Positions 20,091 to 29,580 of a stretch of 64,000 bases of DNA are shown piece after piece (positions within the stretch are counted from its first letter, which is position 1; each line of letters begins with the position of its first letter). A model generated the notes under the pieces. That model was not told the DNA's origin. It worked only from the letters and a program-made list of their open reading frames with translations, and did not search any database. The DNA is from Phascolarctos cinereus (lineage: Eukaryota; Chordata; Mammalia; Diprotodontia; Phascolarctidae), in assembly GCF_002099425.1 (NCBI RefSeq), contig NW_018343982.1, forward strand, positions 7,971,501 through 8,035,500, read 5' to 3'. Both the position numbers and the translations under genes were made by a program.

Positions 20091-20095
<5 letters not shown>

Positions 20096-20355
20096 ATACC
20101 ACCCACTGATTTATTTCTTACCTCCCAAATTGTTCCATTTAACAGGAATGAAAGGGGCAAAAAGTAGGTGGAAGAGGAGGGGTGGAGAATGGATAGGCAA
20201 TCTAATTTTAATCCCTCAGTTAAAAAAGAAAAGTGGAGAAGGGTTTAAAGGCTGTGAAGCAACATATTTTTCTGTTTTTAACATTGAGAGCATTTCGATC
20301 AAAGGTTCCCCTAAAATTCCAACTGGATGAAGCTTAATAAATGCAGCATTTCATT
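20091..20355. other. No gene seen; unassigned
   Basis: A short Lys/Arg-rich frame at 20,130-20,330 lacks any recognisable domain. Confidence 0.4.
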
Positions 20356-20356
20356 A

Positions 20357-20404
20357 TTCTAGCTGTGTGACCGTGGGCAAGTCACTTAACCCCATTGCTT
20401 AGAC

Positions 20405-20443
<39 letters not shown>

Positions 20444-20502
20444 TAGATAGATAGATAGATAGATACATACATACATAATACATACATACATACATACATA
20501 CA
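20357..20502 (+). repeat. Type A SINE 3' end with a tetranucleotide array in place of its tail
   Basis: CTAGCTGTGTGACCGTGGGC, AAGTCACTTAACCCCATTGC and TTAG run directly into (GACA)n, (GATA)n and (CATA)n at 20,402-20,502. The microsatellite probably grew from the SINE's tail. Confidence 0.8.
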
Positions 20503-20819
20503 GCAAAGTGAGCTAAGTTGGCAGTAGTATTGTCAGGGTTAACCCTGGAACCAGGTGATTTAGCTTCCATTTCATCTTGTAGAGTTAGTTCTGATGAACC
20601 CCACTCAATTTTTCAAGGTAAATATTGAAGATACCAATTTCAGAGTAAAGTAAAAACTGATTTTACCTCTTTGATCTCCACTAATAAATGGTATTACAAA
20701 TGATTTATTGGCTTTTTAGAAATTAGGACAACTAGACTACTTGCCATCCTCTGAAGATCGTTATATGCTTTCACATTTTGGCACCTTCACTCTCATGATT
20801 GTCTCTTGCTAGAATCTAT
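20503..20819. other. No gene seen; unassigned
   Basis: About 300 bases between the SINE-borne microsatellite and the LTR, with no repeat recognised. Confidence 0.4.
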
Positions 20820-21376
20820 GGTGTACAGGCTCTGGAAACCTCCTCCCTGCCTTGAACTCTCCTTGAATTTCCCTACATGGTCAAGTCCAAGTAATCTTCT
20901 CACTGGCCTTTCATTGTCTTTGGCTTTTGCCTAGGCATCAACCCTTCCCAGTTAATTAACTGCCCTTTCATTGTCTTGCACCTGACCCCACCCTAGGCCT
21001 CTACTCCTTGGTCCTATTTAGACCCCAGTCTTCTTTGGCTACTTGGTCCAGGTCCCCAGTGTTTCCAGTCCTCTGTAACCTCACAGTCACCTCAGACTAC
21101 TTGGCCACTCCTAGATCCCTCCCACAGTCTTTCTGTATATAAGATCCATCTTAGCCTGCATTAAGGTGCTCAGATTCCTAAAATCTGACCAATGGCTCAG
21201 ATGCAATCTGGCCTGCTTGCATTAGTGATACAAATGTTCAGATTCCTTAAGACTCTGGCCAGTATGGTGGATTTTTAATAAACCTTGTCTTTGGCTGAAA
21301 GAAGGCTTGGATCTGATTCATTCAGGCAGGACCTGGGTGTTGCTATTTTGGGGTCCCAGCTCCCCTAAACCTCAAC
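20820..21376 (+). mobile_element. Probable solo LTR of an endogenous retrovirus-like element
   Basis: Fossil with LTR layout: C-rich U3-like region, TATATAAG at 21,136-21,143, AATAAA at 21,277-21,282 and a terminal CCTCAACA. The 5' end is uncertain, possibly TGTACAGG at about 20,821. No internal retroviral sequence adjoins it. It carries a short internal direct repeat built on CAGATTCCT. Moderately old by appearance. Confidence 0.6.
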
Positions 21377-21377
21377 A

Positions 21378-21840
21378 GAATTCCAACCTTCTCTCTTCCT
21401 CATCTCTAACCTTCACATATTTACTCATTCTTTAAGACCCAGCTCAGATGCTGGACTCCTAGAATCATAAGTTTAGAGCTAGAAGAAAAGTTAGAAGCCA
21501 TTTAGTCTAATCCCTTCATTTTATACCTGAGGAAACTGACCCAAGGAAAGGAACTGATTTATCCTAGGTCAGACAGGTATCAAGGGTCAAATGAAGCCTT
21601 TCTCCATTTCTTTCCTTGTTGCCTTCTCTCCTAACTCCAAACCCAAGGAGAATTATCCTTTTAGGATTTTCCTTTTCAGAACCCTCACAACTCATTGTTT
21701 TTACTTTTCTCAGTATCGCATTACATTTTGCCTTCTGTTTACTTGTATACATATCTTACCTCCCTCCTAGACAGTTCACTGAGGATAGCGACATGGTCTT
21801 ACTTCTATTCTTATCCTTCTGCCCAGCATAGGGACTGGAC
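21378..21840 (+). repeat. L2 LINE 3' part, split by a MIR
   Basis: TTTAAGACCCAGCTCAGATG (about 21,432) belongs to the L2 C-terminal coding area. The element resumes after a MIR insertion with TACTTGTATACATATCTTAC and CTAGACAGTTCACTGAGGAT. Confidence 0.55.
21465..21600 (-). repeat. MIR/THER-type SINE, antisense
   Basis: AATCATAAGTTTAGAGCTAG, TTTAGTCTAATCCCTTCATT, TATACCTGAGGAAACTGACC and TAGGTCAGACAGGTATCAAG. Confidence 0.65.
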
Positions 21841-21913
21841 CGATGATTTCATTGGTATAGGAATTGGCATATTGTCTACCATTTATAGTCTTGGAGAGAG
21901 TTGCCTATACTTG

Positions 21914-22341
21914 TGGCATCAAACTCAAATAGAAATGAGGGCCATTAATCCAGACTTGGGGCAGCTGGGTGGTGTAATGAATAGAGTTCTGGGACCTAGA
22001 TTCAGGAAGACATGAGTTCAAATCCATTTTAGACACTTAATAGCTATATGACCCTGAGCAAGTCATTTAACACAGCTTACCTCGGTTTTCTCATCTGTAA
22101 AATGAGCTGAAGAAGAAAATGGCAAATCACTTCAGTTTCTTTGCCAAGTAAACCCCAAATGGGGTCTTGAAGAGTCAGAGATGACTGAAAAATGCAACAA
22201 TCCATACATAAAAATCCCTGGGGGTGCATATTGATTTAGTTTAAAGATACAAACTATACAGATTTTATTGATTTGTTTTGTTTTTTTCTTATGTGGTTAA
22301 ATATTTCCCAATGGGCAGATTGGGCACTTGATACCTCTGGC
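21914..22341. mobile_element. hAT-type miniature DNA transposon, split by a SINE
   Basis: The left end GGCATCAAACTCAAATAG and the right end GGGCACTTGATACCTCTGGC are imperfect inverted termini of the CAGGGGTGTCAAACTC type. The interior continues across the inserted SINE (AGGGCCATTAATCCA then ATCCATACATAAAAATCCC), and TTTGTTAAATATTTCCCAAT-like sequence lies near the right end. It is non-autonomous with no transposase frame. Confidence 0.65.
21957..22192 (+). mobile_element. Type B CORE-SINE inserted in the hAT-type element
   Basis: GGGGCAGCTGGGTGGTGTAA head, GAGTTCAAATCC B box, TCTCATCTGTAAAATGAGC, GGCAAATCACTTCAGTTTC and CCCCAAATGGGGTCTTGAAG, ending AGAGATGACTG plus an AACAA tail. The end is RTE-like. 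Confidence 0.85.
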
Positions 22342-22354
22342 CTAGAAGACTAAG

Positions 22355-22470
22355 AGTTTAAATTCTTACCCAGTACCCCAGAGGTAGTATGTATCATTGG
22401 CAGAATCTGAACCCATCTTCTTCCTGGCTCAAAGATTGGCTCTCTATCTATTATGCCACATTCAATAAAT
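22355..22470 (-). repeat. MIR-type SINE fragment, antisense
   Basis: GCAGAATCTGAACCCATCTT, CTTCCTGGCTCAAAGATTGG and CTATCTATTATGCCAC: the 5' half only, reverse complement. Confidence 0.55.
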
Positions 22471-22578
22471 GAATATAAGTTGTTGAATAAAAAGGACACA
22501 ATCTTGTGTCCATTTTCTAAGCACAGACAGATAAGAGCTTCATCTGGTGTTACCTCTGCCATTTCAATTCAATTCATT

Positions 22579-22735
22579 TTTTTTAAATTTTTTGCTTTTT
22601 GGTGAGGCAATAGGGGTTAAGTGACTTGCCCAGGGTCACACAGCTAGTAAGTATTAAGTGTCTGAGGCTGGATTTGAACTCAGGTCCTCCTGACTACAAG
22701 GCCAGAGTTCTATTCACTGTGCTACCTAGCTACCC
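22579..22735 (-). mobile_element. Type A CORE-SINE, antisense, with perfect target-site duplication
   Basis: T-rich tail, then GGTGAGGCAATAGGGGTTAA, GACTTGCCCAGGGTCACACA, GATTTGAACTCAGGTCCTCC, and the head ending GCTACCTAGCTACCCC. Flanked by CAATTCAATTCATT at 22,565-22,578 and again at 22,736-22,749, identical over 14 bases. Confidence 0.95.
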
Positions 22736-22739
22736 CAAT

Positions 22740-22795
22740 TCAATTCATTAATCATTCATTAAGTACCTACTAAGGTGCTGGGCTAGGCACTCCCA
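22740..22795 (-). repeat. L3/L2 3' end trace, antisense
   Basis: TTCATTAAGTACCTACTAAG and GTGCTGGGCTAGGCACTC. The type A SINE inserted at the edge of this older element. Confidence 0.55.
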
Positions 22796-22799
22796 ACCA

Positions 22800-23825
22800 T
22801 GGAACCCACTGTGTTGCTCATTGAACCCTTTGTTCTTCCACTGCTTGGATGGGAGCTTTTGCTATTGCAACGACCATTGGGGCGGATCTTTCAGGAAAGA
22901 CAAGCCTTAATTCCTCTTTACTTCCAGGAGCAGTTTGCCTGTAGTTTCATTTCCATGTTAATACATCCGTGGGTGAAATACATTTTTTTCAACAGTATCT
23001 TCTGATTAAAAATAAAGAGCTTCTCTCAAATGAATATCAGGATATTGTGGAGTAACCCTTCCCCCAAATTCCAAGGTTACTATATTCTTCTATACAGGTA
23101 TTTCCTTAGCCTAGCCACTCACATAAAATGCATCTTGTTTTATCCCTAGCCCACATTTTCAATCTACTTTATTTAGTGGGAGGTGAGGGTTGGGTCAAGT
23201 ACCATTTTCATATTTCTCCAGTTTACTACATCACAGCTACTCAGTCTTTGGGAAAAACAATGAGATTAGTAATCAAAGCCAATTATTTTAGGACAATATA
23301 CTTGTTTACCTAGGTAGTCTCTCTCTCTCAGGGTGTTACAAGCTTATCAAAGGAAACCTCCTTGGCTTCACATATGAAAGATAGGATTAGCACAATTAAC
23401 CATCAGCCTCAGGACCAGGTTTTTGCAGATCTTGTTTCAGAGCTGGGTCAGGCTTATAGAACAAGAGGCCAGTGGAGTGGGATGAGCACTATAGGAATTT
23501 TACCAAAATTACATTTTTTTTAAAAAAGTAAATAAAAGCCCTCTCCATTTCTAAAAAGAACAGCTGTACTCTTCACTATAAAGTACTTGGTAATTAGAAA
23601 TGCATGTGTCAGGAGGAAAATGACAAAGTTGAAATTGTGCTGAAAAATTGTTGGAACCCAGGAATCCATCTTCAAATGTAGTCATTGCCTAGAGAGATTT
23701 AGTCATGATGGCAGTTAGGCATTTTTTTTTATTTTCTTAAAAATTGAAATCGATATCCTCCATCTACCAATGCTGCCAATTTAAACATAAGCCAAAGAAA
23801 ATCCTGGTTACTCCAATAATACATT
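22800..23825. other. No gene seen; mostly single-copy-looking block
   Basis: About 1 kb without recognisable repeats apart from short poly(T) and AT patches. The 60-70 codon frames here have no domain. Confidence 0.4.
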
Positions 23826-23829
23826 CAAG

Positions 23830-24870
23830 GCATGGAGGGTAGCTAATGCAGAGGAACAAAGATGGAGTGTAATGTTCATGCAACTTAAAGTAGTCCACAT
23901 TCTTGGATCTTAGAGTGCATAAAGGGGAGTAAAGTGAAATAAGACTGGAAAGGCAGGGAAGGAGCCAGGTCATGAAAAGCTCTAAATGCCTAACAGAAAC
24001 ATTTGTTTATATTTGATCCTGAAGGTAACACAAATCCTATTACCCACTGGAGCTCATTAAGCAAAGGGTCACCTGGTCAGCAATAAGCTTTAGAAAAATC
24101 ACCTTGGCAACAGCTGAATGGAAGATGGGGAAACTTGAGACAATGAGATCAAGGAAAGGGGAGGCAAAAAATGGGGGAAAGAAAAGAGCATTTACATAGA
24201 TAAGTGCCAGCCTCTGTACTAAGTAAGCACTTTTGCAAATACAAATCATTTGATCCTCTCAACAACCCTACAAAATAGGTATTATTATTATTATCTCATT
24301 TTACATCTGAGGAACATGAGGCAAACAGAGGTTAAGTGAATCACACGGAGTCACATAGCCAGTGTCTCAAGACAAAATTGAACTCGGGTATCCCTTAACT
24401 TCAGACCCATTGCTGGATCCACTGTGCCACCAGCTGCCTGAGAAAAGTTAAAAGGCTGTTTCAAAAGTCTAGATAAGACGTAATGAGGGCTTGAACCAGG
24501 AGTATGTCTATATGAGTGGAAAGAAAGAACATATCCAATAGACGCCTGGAAGTAGAAATGATGAAATTTGGCAACAAATGAGATACGTGGGGTAAAAGAG
24601 AGTAAAGATTTAAGGATGACACTGAGGTTGAAAGGCAGGGTCACTGGAGGATAGCAGTGCCCTCCACGGTACTGAGGAGTTGTTTTGAACAAGCTGAGTT
24701 TGAGATGACCACAGGGCATCCAGTTTGACATGTCCAAAAGGTTGTTGATGATCTGTGACAGGTTCAGGGGACAGGACAAGGGTATATATAAAGATCTGGA
24801 CATCATATTCATAGAAATGATAAGTAAGCTATGAGAGTTGATGGAATCACCAAGTGAGTTAGTAGTGAGT
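23830..24870 (-). mobile_element. L3/CR1-type LINE relic, reverse strand, split by a MIR
   Basis: Read on the minus strand, GTCATGAAAAGCTCTAAATG, GATCCTGAAGGTAACACAA and AAAATCACCTTGGCAACAG (23,940-24,120) correspond to the C-terminal part. After the MIR, 24,445-24,870 continues with GACGTAATGAGGGCTTGAAC, GATGACACTGAGGTTGAAAG and TGACATGTCCAAAAGGTTG, antisense of the region just after the reverse transcriptase core. Frames are broken. Confidence 0.7.
24190..24440 (-). repeat. MIR-type SINE with marsupial head, antisense, inside the L3 relic
   Basis: AAGTAAGCACTTTTGCAAAT, TAGGTATTATTATTATTATC, GAGGCAAACAGAGGTTAAG, GAACTCGGGTATCCC and the head CCACTGTGCCACCAGCTGCC. Confidence 0.8.
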
Positions 24871-24874
24871 GAAG

Positions 24875-25420
24875 AAAAGAAGTATCTTATACCTATCAGA
24901 TTGGCAAAAATGACAAAAAAGAAAATAATAGCTGTTGTTGACAGAAGTCAAGGACACTAGTATAACACTACGGGAGCTGTGAATTGGTCACACCAATCTG
25001 GAATGCAATTAAGAACTATATGACCAAAAAGTCACTAAATTGTATGTACAGTTTGACCCAGAAATATCACTACCAGGCCTATACTCTAAAGAAACAAAGA
25101 AAGGGGAAAAAGATCTGTACATAAAAAATATTTACAACACTTTTCTTGTAACAAATGTAAACAAGGGGAGTACTCATAAATTAAGGAATAACCAAACAAA
25201 TTATAGCATATCAATGAATGCAGTAAAAAATTGTTTTGTATGAAGTAACAGAAATGGTGGTTTCAGAGAAACATGGACTTATATGAGCTGATACTATGTA
25301 AAATAAAAAGAACCAGGAGAAGATACATAGTAATAATCAGATATATAATATTAAATATATATATATATCTATATAAATATACATAAAATATAAATGTATA
25401 AAGGAAAACAATTTTAAATG
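24875..25420 (+). mobile_element. L1 LINE fragment, C terminus of ORF2
   Basis: ATACCTATCAGATTGGCAAA, AATTGGTCACACCAATCTGG, TTGACCCAGAAATATCACTA (FDPEISLPGLYSKE in frame) and TATGAGCTGATACTATGTAA match the end of L1 ORF2 seen more completely at 42.3-43.4 kb. Frame traces at 25,040-25,243 include LLGLYPK-like LPGLYSK. It is 5'-truncated and decayed. Confidence 0.8.
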
Positions 25421-25693
25421 ACTTAAGAATGCCTGATGTGATGATCAGCCATGATTCCTGATGATAAAAACTGAAGAAGCATGTTACATACCTCCTGGTA
25501 AAAGGGTAATAGACAAAAGGTACAGAAAAAAAGATAACATTTTGGATATGACAAACATGGGGATTTGTTTTGCTTAGACTTGCTCGCTCATTAAGAAGAT
25601 TGTGTTTTTCTTTCTTTTTGGGGAGAGGGAAAGGGGGGAGGAAAAGGATGAGAGTAGTCTTGCCCAAAAAAGAAGAAAGAAAAGAGTGTCACT

Positions 25694-25863
25694 TGGGGCA
25701 GGTAGGTGGCATCATGGATAGAACACTGGCCCTGAAGTCAGGAGGACCTGAGTTCAAATCTAACCTCAGACCAAACACTTGACACTTGCTAGCTGTGTGA
25801 CCCTGGGCAAGTCACTTGCCCAATTGCCAAAAAAAAGAAAAGAAAAAAAGAAAAAGAAAAAGA
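25694..25863 (+). mobile_element. Type A CORE-SINE with target-site duplication
   Basis: TGGGGCAGGTAGGTGGCATC head, GAGTTCAAATCTAACC B box, GGGCAAGTCACTTGCCC, then an (A)nG tail. Flanks AAAGAGTGTCACT (25,681-25,693) and AAAGAGGGTCACT (25,864-25,876) differ at one base. Confidence 0.92.
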
Positions 25864-25969
25864 AAAGAGGGTCACTGAAACTTTGTTTTTCCCTAATACA
25901 GGAAGGGAAAGAAGTTCAGAAGGCAACCCTAATAGGACATATTTGAAAATATCACATTTAATCTACCAT

Positions 25970-26100
25970 AAACCTTTTTTTTTTCCTTAAGGCAATCAGG
26001 ATTAAGTGACTTGCGCAGAATCCACAGCTGGTAAGTATCTCATCCTAGATTTGAACACAGGTGCTCCTGACTCCAGGGCCAATGCCACCTAGCTGCCCTT
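25970..26100 (-). mobile_element. Type A CORE-SINE, antisense, diverged
   Basis: T-rich tail, AAGGCAATCAGGATTAAG, GACTTGCGCAGAATCCACAG, GATTTGAACACAGGTGCTCC and AATGCCACCTAGCTGCCC. Confidence 0.8.
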
Positions 26101-26360
26101 GAATCATCCTCTTACATGTGAGTACTCTGATGAAAGGAATATGAACTCTGATCTCTGAAACCTCACAAGATACCTTGGGATTTACAGTCTAAATTGTTTT
26201 TTCTCTTCCCTATTTATCTATTCCATTGTTTAAAAAAAAACTGGGACAATTAACTCTTTTGCCCTATGTAGTTTCATTTATGATTTCTTGAAATATAGAG
26301 CTGGAAAATCAGGCTTTCATAAAGCCCACTGAAATTCAAATACAGTCCAGCCTTAAACCC
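26101..26360. other. No gene seen; unassigned
   Basis: No repeat recognised. Confidence 0.4.
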
Positions 26361-26850
26361 AAATCATTCTGGCTCTCACTGATTGGCCAACAATAGATCC
26401 TAGCCCAACCCTCACTTTGTCATTGTTTGGGTGATGGCACAGAGTAAGTATAAATAGCAATTGTTTCTGTTCTGGCCCAAAAAGTTGACAGTCTTCTTCT
26501 CCCAGATTGATTTTTTTTAAAGTAAGAAAAGAGGCCATTTTTTGCCTCATTTCTTACCTAGCCTTAATCACTGAATGGGTGTTGCCTCAGACAAACTGAG
26601 ACCTGTGAAAGATTTTAGTGTAAAAAGGCCAAGGCCTCCCACTGCATCTGTGGCCATCTCTAGCCATCCTGATCTGTCTTGCCACTGGACCCAGATGGCT
26701 TTAGAGGAGAGAGTGAGGCTGGTGACTTTGCACAGCCCTGCCTCACTTATATCCAATTCACTTGTAAGTCAGGATATCACTTTCCTGATGTTACTGGGCC
26801 TCTTCAAGAACGAAGGACAAAGAATAACAACAACTGCCCCTATAAACCTT
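26361..26850 (+). repeat. Marsupial-type interspersed repeat of uncertain class
   Basis: The block with CCTCCCACTGCATCTGTGGC, CACTGGACCCAGATGGCTTT, GAGAGAGTGAGGCTGGTGAC and CTTCAAGAACGAAGGACAAA, ending in AACAACAAC, looks to me like a repeat common in marsupial genomes, possibly RTE-mobilised given the AAC-repeat tail. Only one copy lies in this window, so the call rests on memory. Short frames on both strands are not credible genes. Confidence 0.45.
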
Positions 26851-26954
26851 TTTTTAAAAATAAGTTGTATATAATAAAGATCTTCAGTTCCACATGTAAT
26901 CCTCTTTTCCTGTCCTTTTTATGTTCTTGAGGTTCATTCATAATTTTTAACACC

Positions 26955-27065
26955 CCCCCCACAAATGTACAAGTCATTTAATCTCTGTGAGCCCCAGGGA
27001 CCTCATTCATAAAATGAGAGATTTGGCCTAGGTACCTCTCCAGCTCAAGATCCTATGATTTCCTG
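26955..27065 (+). repeat. MIR-type SINE, 3' part
   Basis: ACAAGTCATTTAATCTCTGT, CATTCATAAAATGAGAGATT and CTCAAGATCCTATGATTTCC. Confidence 0.65.
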
Positions 27066-27104
27066 GTCAAAGTAAATATATTTGCATTTGTGCAAGTATT
27101 TGTA

Positions 27105-27245
27105 AATACTCCAGTTTTACAGATGGGGAAACTGATGTTCAGAGAGATTATGACTTACCATTAGATACTACAGCTTAATGGGTAGACCTAGGACTAGAAT
27201 GAAGTTTTCAGTCACTAAATCCATTGTTCTTTCCATAACACCAGC
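27105..27245 (-). repeat. MIR-type SINE, antisense
   Basis: TCCAGTTTTACAGATGGGGA, AACTGATGTTCAGAGAGATT and CCATTGTTCTTTCCATAACA. It lies head-to-tail against the forward MIR immediately to its left. Confidence 0.6.
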
Positions 27246-27249
27246 TATT

Positions 27250-28585
27250 ATGTTAAAGATAGGTTAGACTCTATCTGGTTCTATAAGAATATTCATCATA
27301 AAACCCAAATACCAGTATATTTCAATCCAAGGCCTCCATGGAAAGATGTTTAAAACACGGCACTATTACAAATGACCTTAGTGTACAGCCTAGCATTCTG
27401 ATAGAGAACAACTTTTATTTCACTATTGTAAATTATTCCAATAGTTCACAGTGAAGTAACAATCTATATGCAATACTTTCAATCTTGTACAACAAAGAGA
27501 GTCTGTAGTTCAGTCTCCTCCATTGGGGGTGTAACTATAAGATAAGATCTGGAAGTATTGCAATGACACCAAATTTAACTTTTGTCAACGTGGCCTAGAA
27601 AACCCATGTGTCTATATGTCACTTATATCCAGATTTCTAGAGTTATCTAATTAATTCTTGTGGTCAGTTAGGAAGAGAGAGTCAACCTGATCCCAAGGCA
27701 TACTTTTCATTTTACTTTGGCAGCAAAGAATGTAAGCGAGAAAGGGAAAAATGCAAAGCTTTCTGTGTAACACCTTTTTGATAAGAGGTTAGCTGGAATC
27801 TCACCAAACATCAGGAATGTTGTTCCTAGGAAAAAACTTTCATATAAAATAGTTCCAAAGAAATGAATCCTTTCTCCAAGACTCAGGAACACATCACTGG
27901 AGTAATGTAAGGGCTTATTATCCAATCTATTCATTTTACTAGAGAGTGGATAGGGATAGCAGAAGACTTTGGGGGGAGTTGCATTAACTACCTCCATTGC
28001 ATGCCTCAGGCATATGACAGACAGGTGCTTAACATTTGAAAAGGAAGTAAAAATAGATTCCTGTACTTGAATCCAGCTCAGGAGAATTATTTATCCTTGT
28101 TTTAATCTATAATTGTCTTTTGCAATAGAGTATTGCACATTGGAAGTGTTGGGTATCTTTATCAGCAAGCAGAAAAATTTACTTATCACCTAAAGCAATT
28201 ACTTCTAGCTCCTGAAAGCATAATGGTTTTGCAGGCTGTCCTGAGAGAGAACTATTATATTATAATGGCTTTCATTCCCATTGTATTTCTAATGTCTTAG
28301 GGCCCTGTTGTAAATATATATGAAGCTATGAATCTGCTAATTGCCCACTTTCAAAGTAGTGCAGGATTAACAGTTGTGAAGCTGAAGCTAGCTCTTGGAT
28401 CGAAGTAGTTTTGCTTAAAGCCACAGACTTCTCAGTGTGTTTAGAAACTATTTTGGAAAAGTAAAGTTATTATTGAGAACAAATGGGCCAGTAAGAAGGG
28501 GAGAAAGAAGGGAAGAAAAGAGAGGAGAGGAAAGGAATGAGAGTATGTGTTAATTCTTAGATGTCTCTATGTCTCTCTAAGCTGT
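27250..28585. other. Long repeat-free block; candidate conserved non-coding DNA
   Basis: About 1.3 kb without recognisable SINE, LINE, LTR or DNA transposon sequence apart from a short purine run near 28,500. It is AT-rich with many unbroken non-simple words and no long reading frame. This is where I would look first for a regulatory element or an unannotated exon. Confidence 0.45.
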
Positions 28586-28591
28586 TGCTGA

Positions 28592-28840
28592 GGAATAATA
28601 ATAATAATCAGTATTTACATAACTTTATGGTTTACAAAGTGCTTTGCAAATATCATCTCATGGTAGCCTCACAACAATTATGGGAGGTAGGTGCTATTAT
28701 CATCCCCACTTTCCAAATGAGGAAACTGAGGCAGAAAAGTTAAATGATTAGCAGTACAGCAGGGAAGGAGAACTTGAACTCAGGTCCTTTTGACTCTGGG
28801 TTCAGCATGCTATTCATTGTACTAGGTGGGTGCCTATAAA
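28592..28840 (-). repeat. MIR-type SINE, antisense, near full length
   Basis: AATAATAATAATAATCAGTA, GGTTTACAAAGTGCTTTGCA, TTTCCAAATGAGGAAACTGA, GAACTCAGGTCCTTTTGAC and TTCATTGTACTAGGTGGGTG. Confidence 0.8.
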
Positions 28841-28964
28841 TACTGCTCCCTATCTTTATATCTATAACTGATTAAATTCACTCCTTCCAGACAGGGTCTC
28901 TCACAAGCTTGTTTCTAAAGAGAAAATAAGTAATTCTGAAGACCATGAAGTTTTTAATGTCATA

Positions 28965-29145
28965 GGTTCAAATATTTAAAACTAGAAAAGATTTTAGAGC
29001 CTTCAAATGCAACTCCCTTCTTTTTACTGAGGCAAAGAGATCCTAAGTAACTTTCTCAGGGTAACATTGGCAAGTATTTGAGAAGAGATTTGAGCTCACG
29101 TCTTCCTGACTCTAAATCCAGTTCCCCATGTTGCCTCCAGAGATG
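28965..29145 (-). repeat. MIR/THER-type SINE, antisense
   Basis: AACTAGAAAAGATTTTAGAG, TTTTTACTGAGGCAAAGAG, AACTTTCTCAGGGTAACA and GAGCTCACGTCTTCCTGACT. Confidence 0.65.
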
Positions 29146-29204
29146 GCACATTGACTAGCCTGATGTTTTTTCGTACTTTGGTGTATGTAAAGTTGTTCAA
29201 AATA

Positions 29205-29580
29205 TATCTGCTCTGGTCTTTATGTTCCTATTATGCATGTACCACCTTCTAGACTTATCTTAGCTTCACTTTTAGATCATTAGATCATGAATTCCATGAG
29301 TGCAGGGATCATGCCTTCTTTTTGTATACCACCAAGTGATGAGCAAATTACACAGGGGTTCTTAATCTTTTTTAGTGTCATAAACTCTCCTAGCAGTTTG
29401 GTGAAGTCTATGTACCCCTTCTTAGGATAAAGTTTTTTAAAAACATAAAATGAAATATAGAAGATAACAAAAGAAACCAATTTTATTAAAATACTATTAT
29501 CAATTTTTTTAATAGACAAGTTCATGGATCCCAGGTTGAGAATTCATGATATAGAAAATACTTAATAAATGTTTATTGAA
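29205..29580 (+). repeat. L2 3' end split by a hAT-type element
   Basis: ATTCCATGAGTGCAGGGATC before and AAATACTTAATAAATGTTTA, TTGAATATAT after the insertion make one L2 terminus. Confidence 0.7.
29356..29546. mobile_element. hAT-type miniature DNA transposon
   Basis: CAGGGGTTCTTAATCTTTTT at the left and CCAGGTTGAGAATTCATG at the right are imperfect inverted termini. The interior GTTTGGTGAAGTCTATGTAC and AAACCAATTTTATTAAAATA matches the copies at 58.9 and 60.2 kb. No transposase frame. Confidence 0.75.

Noticed and set aside
24351-24812. 153-codon reverse frame as a gene
   Set aside because: It runs through an antisense MIR and an L3 relic, both recognisable in the DNA.
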